Under the pieces are notes generated by a model. That model was given only the letters and a program-made list of their open reading frames with translations. It searched no databases and was not told the DNA's origin. DNA of 17,694 bases, from positions 1 through 17,694 of the forward strand of contig JBJOQZ010000022.1 in the NCBI GenBank assembly GCA_046049705.1. The letters run 5' to 3'. Of the stretch, positions 12,858 to 17,694 are shown one piece after another; the stretch's first letter is position 1; every line of letters starts with the position of its first letter. Made by a program: the position numbers and the translations under genes. The DNA is from DALYDD01 sp046049705 (GTDB taxonomy: Bacteria > Patescibacteriota > Minisyncoccia > Phycocordibacterales > CAIZLB01).

Positions 12858-13925
12858 TTAAGGTTTAATTCTCCACCAAGAATCCTTGTATTCAAACATA
12901 AAAGGGATTGTAAAATCACTACTTGCATCGATCTCAAATGAATCAGTAACAGGTGAGTATGTTTGTACTCGAATCTCTTTCTTCTTTGGATTAAAAGTAT
13001 ATATACGCAGTTTGCCATTGCCACCTTTCTCACGAGTCTGATAGTTTTGCATAGTCTGATATACTTTGTAACCACAGTTATTTGTACTTGTCAGAATTGC
13101 TTCACCGTCTTCTCCATGAAAATGTCCAGACCATACTAATTTTATTGAACAATTATCTTCGATTAATTTTTTCCATATATCTTCACCTGTATTACCCTCG
13201 TTACTGTACTCTCGGCTTTTGTCTCGAGCTAGACCGTTGTCAGGAAGATACTTGTGAGTGGTAATGGCAGTATATGCATGAGGGTGTTTTTCAACTATAT
13301 CCTTTGCCCAATCAATTGAATTATTTGATGGTTCAACTTCAAGTCCAATAAACAAAAATTCAATACCCCATATTTTGAGCATTTGATAGCTATTCGCATT
13401 TTCTCTTCTATTTCCTTTGTACCAATCATAAGAACTATATCTCGACACAGGGAAGTATGTATTGTATGTCTGTAAGCCAGAGTCTCTTGATCCTGTCTCT
13501 GTATCATGATTACCCGGTACGATGCTATATGGTATATGCCCGTCGAGAGTTTCGAGGCATTTTGAAGCATCTTCCCATTGTTTCTTTTTAAATTTCCAAC
13601 CATCGACGATGTCTCCTACATGGCTTACAAAAACAATATTTTTCTTTTGTATATTATCTACTATCCACTTTGTTTGTTTACAAAATAACTCAGGGTCATC
13701 AGCAGAGTATTTTTGTGTATCAGGTAACACTATAATTGAAAAAGTTGGCGAAAAGAGCGTTATCCATACTTTTTGATACAAAGGAAACAGAAAATATATG
13801 CTAATTAAAAATATAAATAAAAATGAGGCAAAGAATATTTTCGCCACAGAGAGTTTTATGCGTTTGTTATTTCCAATCTGTTTATGCTGTATGTGTGGGG
13901 CGGTAGAAATAGGTGGATATTGCAT
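12858..13925 (-). CDS. Membrane-anchored metallophosphoesterase (calcineurin-like)
   Basis: The 355-residue protein has a basic cytoplasmic N-terminus and one membrane helix (about residues 29-51), so the enzyme domain is probably extracytoplasmic. Metal-site motifs appear in family order: LPDTQKY (Asp69, with Gln in place of the usual His of DxH), HVGDIVD (Asp105), PGNHD (Asn139-His140), ITTHKYL and WSGHFHGEDG. The DTQ variant is familiar in secreted calcineurin-like phosphoesterases. The substrate is unknown. Start ATG 13925 is chosen over 13943 because the -10 TATAAT (13932-13937 on the - strand) lies between the two. Transcription would start at or beside 13925, a leaderless mRNA. It is divergent from the gene at 13965. 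Confidence 0.9.
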   Translation of the reverse strand: MQYPPISTAPHIQHKQIGNNKRIKLSVAKIFFASFLFIFLISIYFLFPLYQKVWITLFSPTFSIIVLPDTQKYSADDPELFCKQTKWIVDNIQKKNIVFVSHVGDIVDGWKFKKKQWEDASKCLETLDGHIPYSIVPGNHDTETGSRDSGLQTYNTYFPVSRYSSYDWYKGNRRENANSYQMLKIWGIEFLFIGLEVEPSNNSIDWAKDIVEKHPHAYTAITTHKYLPDNGLARDKSREYSNEGNTGEDIWKKLIEDNCSIKLVWSGHFHGEDGEAILTSTNNCGYKVYQTMQNYQTREKGGNGKLRIYTFNPKKKEIRVQTYSPVTDSFEIDASSDFTIPFMFEYKDSWWRIKP

Positions 13926-13931
13926 AGATAT

Positions 13932-13953
13932 ATTATACATCATTATGTATAAT
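13932..13953. promoter_or_regulatory. Mirror-image divergent -10 boxes
   Basis: ATTATACAT-CATT-ATGTATAAT is a perfect 9-bp inverted repeat. It places a TATAAT on each strand: - at 13932-13937 and + at 13948-13953. The - box ends 6 nt before ATG 13925 and the + box ends 11 nt before ATG 13965. Both genes would have little or no leader, and two polymerases could not occupy the site together. Confidence 0.6.
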
Positions 13954-13964
13954 GATGATTAGTA

Positions 13965-14660
13965 ATGAATATTGAAGAAGAAAATCCACAATTGGTTCGT
14001 ATTAAGAAAGTGAGAAAAAGTACTCGACCAAAAAAGAGTGCTAAAACAGATGCTTCTGTGTCTATAAGCACTGATCTTACCGACCGAATTTCAATTAAAA
14101 GAAAGAGTCAGGCCAGGGTAAAGTCCAGTCTTCAGCCAATCCTGCGTGAAGAAGTATATTGTGCATATCCGACCCCACCACATCTCCCGGATCACAAAAA
14201 GAGAGTGAGTACTTTTATTCGAACGGTTTGTATTGCAGCAATCCTCGCTTTTATTCTCTCAGATTACTATCTTGTTGTGCAGGCATTGCGCAAAGCAAAA
14301 ATACAAATAAATGAACTAACGCAAATCATTAACACTTCTGCGACAACACGTATCTCAAATGAATTGGATCCAAAGCAGAGCATGTTGCAAGATATCGGGA
14401 AGCGAATAGATTTACCTATGGGGGAAGAACCGACAGTGGTATTGATTGAAGATGCGGAAAAAGCATCAAAAGAACAAGCATTTTACTCTCAGGTCATAAA
14501 GGGTGATGTGGTGGTTATTTATCCAAATGCTAAAAAGGCAATTATTTGGTCACCATCGAGGATGAAGATTGTGAACGCAGGAGTCGTAGATATTCAAAGC
14601 AATCAAGTTCAAAATAGCACTGAGACAGCATCGACAACTAAGAAAAAAGATACACAATAA
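13965..14660 (+). CDS. Conserved single-pass membrane protein (CPR-type, unknown function)
   Basis: Function unknown. The 231-residue protein has a long, very basic N-terminal tail (residues 1-80, many Lys/Arg/Ser). One membrane helix follows (about 83-106, STFIRTVCIAAILAFILSDY onward), then a short helical stretch (LRKAKIQINELTQIINT). The compact C-terminal domain carries EQAFYSQVIKGDVVVIYPN and AKKAIIWSPSRMKIVNAG. I associate the pattern G-D-x-V-x-I-Y-x-x-A-K-K-A-I-x-W/Y-x-P-S-x-x-K-I-V with a protein family found repeatedly in Parcubacteria genomes. The basic tail would lie inside the cell and the small domain outside. The extreme C-terminus is Ser/Thr/Lys-rich. It converges on the next gene with only 6 bp between stops. 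Confidence 0.8.
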   Translation: MNIEEENPQLVRIKKVRKSTRPKKSAKTDASVSISTDLTDRISIKRKSQARVKSSLQPILREEVYCAYPTPPHLPDHKKRVSTFIRTVCIAAILAFILSDYYLVVQALRKAKIQINELTQIINTSATTRISNELDPKQSMLQDIGKRIDLPMGEEPTVVLIEDAEKASKEQAFYSQVIKGDVVVIYPNAKKAIIWSPSRMKIVNAGVVDIQSNQVQNSTETASTTKKKDTQ

Positions 14661-14666
14661 GGTCAC

Positions 14667-17192
14667 TTACTCAACTTTCTTTTTCTGTCGCGTATTTACT
14701 ATACGATGCAAACGATATTGATAGATTGCAATAGTGAGGAGAGTCATCAAGCCAAGTAGACTGATTACGTGGCCAATAATCACAATGTATGGGGTACTAA
14801 AGTAGAGTGAAATTGAAGTGTTTTTATCCGGGAATACAAGTGTGTATCCAGGGCTAGCAAGATATGTTGGTAATCTTGTGCCATCTTGTGCTGTCGCTAC
14901 CCAGGCCGGAAAATAACTTTGTCGAATAAACCAAATTGTCTGAGTGAGGTGTTGTGATTGAGATGGTGTGTATTTACCTTGCTTAGATATATTGATATTA
15001 GTATTACTCATTTCAAGTGAAAGAGGGTCTTCACGATACTCAAATGGTTCAGATGCAATAATGTTTGAAATGACTTCATCAAATGGAAATATATTATTTC
15101 TCACATCAACAAAAACAACTTGTTTATGTCTTGCAAACTTTTTTACAAATTCTCGATATTCGTCAGCATAGTTTTTGTTTGCAAGGATAAATATCTTTCT
15201 GTCTGGGTGTATCAAAGAGTTTTCAATGACTTCGATAGCCTTAGTAATATTTTTTGTTTCAAGGGTGGCAAAGACAATATATTTTGCCTTATTAATTTCT
15301 TCAGCATTTTCTTCAATAACTAGAGTATGCGGATTAAAAGTAATTGATTTTGTATATAGTTTCTTTTCAAAAGCAATTTCTTGAAAACGTGTATATGTTG
15401 GATCACTAATTTTTCTATCCCTAAATCCATTTTCGGCAAATATAAGTGTAAGGGGTGTCTTGATTTGGGTAGCACGAGATTGAGGGTTCTTTGATTGAAG
15501 AATCGAAAATGAATTAAGTGATATGTCTTGTCTAAATAGTTTTGATTTTGCTATATCAATAGAGTTCTGGTTCTGCAGAATATCGCTATTTCCTAATACA
15601 ATCGTGTTGATACCGAGAAATTTGAGTAAAGCATAATAATCATCAATAAAACGTACACCTGAATTCGTATTTTGTACAAAGTTGATGAGTGCCCAGTTTT
15701 CTTCCGCAGGTGAGATCATGATTTTTGCAATCCGCAAAAACACTGAATTAATGCTTGATTCTCTTAAGTTGCTAAATATAGTATGTACCCCTGATGCACC
15801 GAGTTCTGCGTCGATAGCGGTTTGCCTCACTGTGGTATAAGTAGGGTATCCTCTTCCGTGCACGAAGACAAGGTCGCGGTCAGGTGGTCTTGTTTCAGTT
15901 GATATTTTTTTTACTAATCCGGATGCATCCTCGATTGTATGATTAAAATAGATTGAGTGCCAGTTTATATCTCTGATACTAAAAAAGATACATAAAAGTA
16001 AGATAACAAGAGCTCCGACATATCTAAACCTATACATCAATTTAAACAATATGTATGCCAGTGGAAAAACAAGTAATACGAATGCGGTTTCATACCATCG
16101 CCATAACTGGATAGGTATACTAGTTGATACAGATACGCTTCTCTGGACTATGTCGACAAATCCTAAAACCAAGAATACTTGCATTAAAGAGAGAAAAAAC
16201 AAAAAAAATGACTTATCCTTACTTCTATATGATACCCAAACTGATACTAATGCTACACATAATATGGTACCTCCATTTATAAAGAATCTATTACTTAATC
16301 CGATGTCGACTGTATGTATACCTGCAAAATAATCATAAAAATATACCATCGGCATAGTCCAAAATGAGGCTGTCGAGATACCAATCAAGAAGAAACTAAA
16401 CGATCTGATTATTCGTTGTAATAAGATGGATATATTTTTTTTCGAAATAATATTCTGAGAAGAATATGGGGTAGTGGTAATAATTAAAAAAGGAAGTATT
16501 ACACAGAGAGTAAGAAATGCATGTGTATTTGAGACAAGTGTAATGCCTGCTGCCAAACCACCTAGTATAAGGTGGTGTATTTGTCCTCGCCAGAAGTACC
16601 ATACTGCAACTATAAACCAAAACATGGCAAATTGATGACTAAAAATCCCATCAGATAATGCATTTATACTTGGCGCACCTGGATTAGCTAATATAATTGT
16701 TACTATTGCGATTATGATAGGTAGAAATACACGCACCCCACGTATGATCCAGTGCTCATTTGAAAATATCTTTTCTATTATTTTTTTTCGCTCAGCAAGT
16801 TCAGATGTAAAAAAACGCTTTAATATTTCAAATAATAAAACAATATTTGCAACTATAAAAAATTCAGAAATTATTTTATATGTAAATATATCTACACTAT
16901 ACTCACCGGACATAAATATACTTGCGAAATAGTAGGGGACCGGAGGATAGAACAATGGAAATGGCGTGCCAGCATACCATTGTGGCAACCATCCCCATAA
17001 GGAAGGAAATATCTGCGACGTAAAGACTTGGATGACAGAAAAATGAGTAGTATTGTCATATCCAATTACATTTTCAAGTGAGTGAAAAAAGTATAAAAAC
17101 TTGAATTGAAACAATCCTATGAGCGTTACGATAGACACAAGAGAGGTGATATATATACAAAGTTTACGCCAGGCAATCGTTTTTTTATGCAT
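14667..17192 (-). CDS. Large polytopic membrane protein, PTPS-related / GT-C glycosyltransferase-like
   Basis: The 841-residue protein starts with a membrane helix, then a first outer loop with GYDNTTH (Asp46, His50). The segment SLWGWLPQWYAGTPFPLFYPPVPYYF follows it; G-x-D-x-x-x-H plus W-x-x-x-x-AG-x-P-x-x-x-YPP-x-PY is the signature I know from the PF10131 '6-pyruvoyl-tetrahydropterin synthase related' membrane domain. That domain looks like a GT-C glycosyltransferase core, where an early-loop Asp is often catalytic. About ten hydrophobic helices continue to around residue 415. A long soluble domain (about 430-785) and one last helix (about 800-823) end the protein. A role in surface glycan or glycoprotein assembly is inferred. 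ATG 17192 is chosen because an extended -10 ends 9 nt upstream. It is AT-rich. Confidence 0.82.
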   Translation of the reverse strand: MHKKTIAWRKLCIYITSLVSIVTLIGLFQFKFLYFFHSLENVIGYDNTTHFSVIQVFTSQIFPSLWGWLPQWYAGTPFPLFYPPVPYYFASIFMSGEYSVDIFTYKIISEFFIVANIVLLFEILKRFFTSELAERKKIIEKIFSNEHWIIRGVRVFLPIIIAIVTIILANPGAPSINALSDGIFSHQFAMFWFIVAVWYFWRGQIHHLILGGLAAGITLVSNTHAFLTLCVILPFLIITTTPYSSQNIISKKNISILLQRIIRSFSFFLIGISTASFWTMPMVYFYDYFAGIHTVDIGLSNRFFINGGTILCVALVSVWVSYRSKDKSFFLFFLSLMQVFLVLGFVDIVQRSVSVSTSIPIQLWRWYETAFVLLVFPLAYILFKLMYRFRYVGALVILLLCIFFSIRDINWHSIYFNHTIEDASGLVKKISTETRPPDRDLVFVHGRGYPTYTTVRQTAIDAELGASGVHTIFSNLRESSINSVFLRIAKIMISPAEENWALINFVQNTNSGVRFIDDYYALLKFLGINTIVLGNSDILQNQNSIDIAKSKLFRQDISLNSFSILQSKNPQSRATQIKTPLTLIFAENGFRDRKISDPTYTRFQEIAFEKKLYTKSITFNPHTLVIEENAEEINKAKYIVFATLETKNITKAIEVIENSLIHPDRKIFILANKNYADEYREFVKKFARHKQVVFVDVRNNIFPFDEVISNIIASEPFEYREDPLSLEMSNTNINISKQGKYTPSQSQHLTQTIWFIRQSYFPAWVATAQDGTRLPTYLASPGYTLVFPDKNTSISLYFSTPYIVIIGHVISLLGLMTLLTIAIYQYRLHRIVNTRQKKKVE

Positions 17193-17201
17193 TATCACGG
17201 C

Positions 17202-17210
17202 ATTATACCA
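17202..17210 (-). promoter_or_regulatory. Extended -10 of the large membrane protein gene
   Basis: On the - strand this reads TGGTATAAT, a perfect TGn-TATAAT. It lies in the gap after the histidine kinase stop and ends 9 nt before ATG 17192. The large membrane protein can therefore be expressed without the upstream kinase gene, with a leader of only a few bases. Confidence 0.65.
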
Positions 17211-17218
17211 AAAGAAAG

Positions 17219-17694
17219 CTATATATCTATTGTGGGTACAGTAATAGTGAAAACTGTTTCATTATCCTGCACGGTATGTATCAAATTGCCCTCAAAGTAT
17301 TTCTCAATAATATGTTTTGAGACCGATAATCCATACCCACACCCTTTGCCATTTTTGGTTGAAAAGAAAGGTTGAAAGACTTTATCGGCAAATTGAGCAG
17401 GTATACCAATCCCGTTGTCTTTGACTTGTATACATAACTCTTGTCCTGCGATGTACGAAGAGACATGTATCCGTGGTGTATATACTTGTCTCACAGAGTT
17501 TTCTTTAGCAGCGGTCGTCTCTAGGGCGAGTGCTTCTATTTTTGATATACATGCATCAATGGCATTGCTGACTAGGTTTGTTATGACATGTGAAAGGAGA
17601 GTGGGGTAAGTGTACAAAATAGTAGATGGATCAACTTCATTGTGCCAATCGATACCATGCTTTAATAGTTGGTGTTTATGGAGAGTATAAATAT
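17219..17694 (-). CDS. Sensor histidine kinase, C-terminal ATPase domain (partial)
   Basis: The frame is open from the window's right edge, so the gene's 5' part (sensor and phosphoacceptor His) is outside. The visible 157 residues contain the GHKL/HATPase_c motifs in order: N box LSHVITNLVSNAIDAC, G1 box KDNGIGIPAQ, F box VFQPFFSTK, and G2 box GKGCGYGLSVSKHIIEKYF. The ending VFTITVPTIDI is a normal last strand. It is a two-component signalling kinase; signal and partner regulator cannot be seen. The TTG at 17617 is an internal codon, not a start, because in-frame residues (HGIDWHNEVDPSTI) continue upstream. The stop lies 26 bp from the next gene's ATG on the same strand. Confidence 0.93.
   Translation of the reverse strand, partial: IYTLHKHQLLKHGIDWHNEVDPSTILYTYPTLLSHVITNLVSNAIDACISKIEALALETTAAKENSVRQVYTPRIHVSSYIAGQELCIQVKDNGIGIPAQFADKVFQPFFSTKNGKGCGYGLSVSKHIIEKYFEGNLIHTVQDNETVFTITVPTIDI

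Noticed and set aside
13926..13943. Upstream ATG (13943) for the metallophosphoesterase
   Set aside because: It lies upstream of the - strand TATAAT at 13932-13937, so the six extra codons would not be transcribed from that promoter.
17281..17609. Other open frames over the histidine kinase end (- strand 61 codons, + strand 64 codons)
   Set aside because: They overlap the HATPase domain, whose N, G1, F and G2 boxes are in a single continuous frame.
1..17694. Insertion sequences, prophage, CRISPR, toxin-antitoxin or restriction modules
   Set aside because: No transposase, integrase, spaced direct repeats, methylase or antitoxin-like gene was seen; the HEPN-like protein has no partner gene.

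Overview
The window looks like a chromosomal segment of a Candidatus Patescibacteria (CPR) bacterium, most likely of the Parcubacteria branch. This is inferred from gene content and style: a pseudopilin/prepilin-peptidase locus with CPR-type four-cysteine pilins, a ligA-gatC-gatA run, small conserved membrane proteins of kinds I associate with that group, an almost complete absence of Shine-Dalgarno sequences, and -10 boxes sitting directly in front of start codons. The code is standard: TGA acts as a stop, as at the end of ligA. GC content is uneven, with sampled lines from about 27% (right-hand membrane genes) to about 50% (AAA-CYTH gene). I saw no phage, transposon, CRISPR array or plasmid function.

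Region 1 (1-4620, + strand) is a type IV pilus / type II-secretion-like assembly locus. It holds a 5'-truncated major-type pilin, a strong hairpin terminator that also carries the next gene's extended -10, a second paralogous pilin, a prepilin peptidase (pilD), and four minor pseudopilins of H-, J-, I- and K-type. The K-like protein lacks Glu5, as GspK does. The motor ATPase and platform genes are not in the window.

Region 2 (4692-9608, + strand) is housekeeping: NAD-dependent DNA ligase with a degenerate zinc finger, GatC and GatA of the amidotransferase (gatB is not here), and a membrane-anchored protein whose C-terminal domain has a HEPN-like R-N-x3-H motif.

Region 3 (9609-10259) has no protein gene. 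It holds three tRNA genes, each followed by its own hairpin: a divergent CAU tRNA with an initiator-like acceptor stem but odd D and T loops, a canonical CAU tRNA (Met or Ile2), and tRNA-Asp(GUC) with an encoded CCA.

Region 4 (10260-12850) has a VOC-fold protein and a winged-helix/Nudix fusion on the - strand, divergent from a P-loop ATPase/CYTH fusion on the + strand. A perfect 18-bp palindrome between them contains a TTGACT box in each direction, so the pair is a candidate regulator/target module.

Region 5 (12858-17694) is envelope and signalling: a membrane-anchored metallophosphoesterase (-), a conserved CPR-type membrane protein (+) that diverges from it through mirror-image TATAAT boxes, a large polytopic GT-C/PTPS-related membrane protein (-), and the C-terminal ATPase domain of a histidine kinase (-) running off the right edge.
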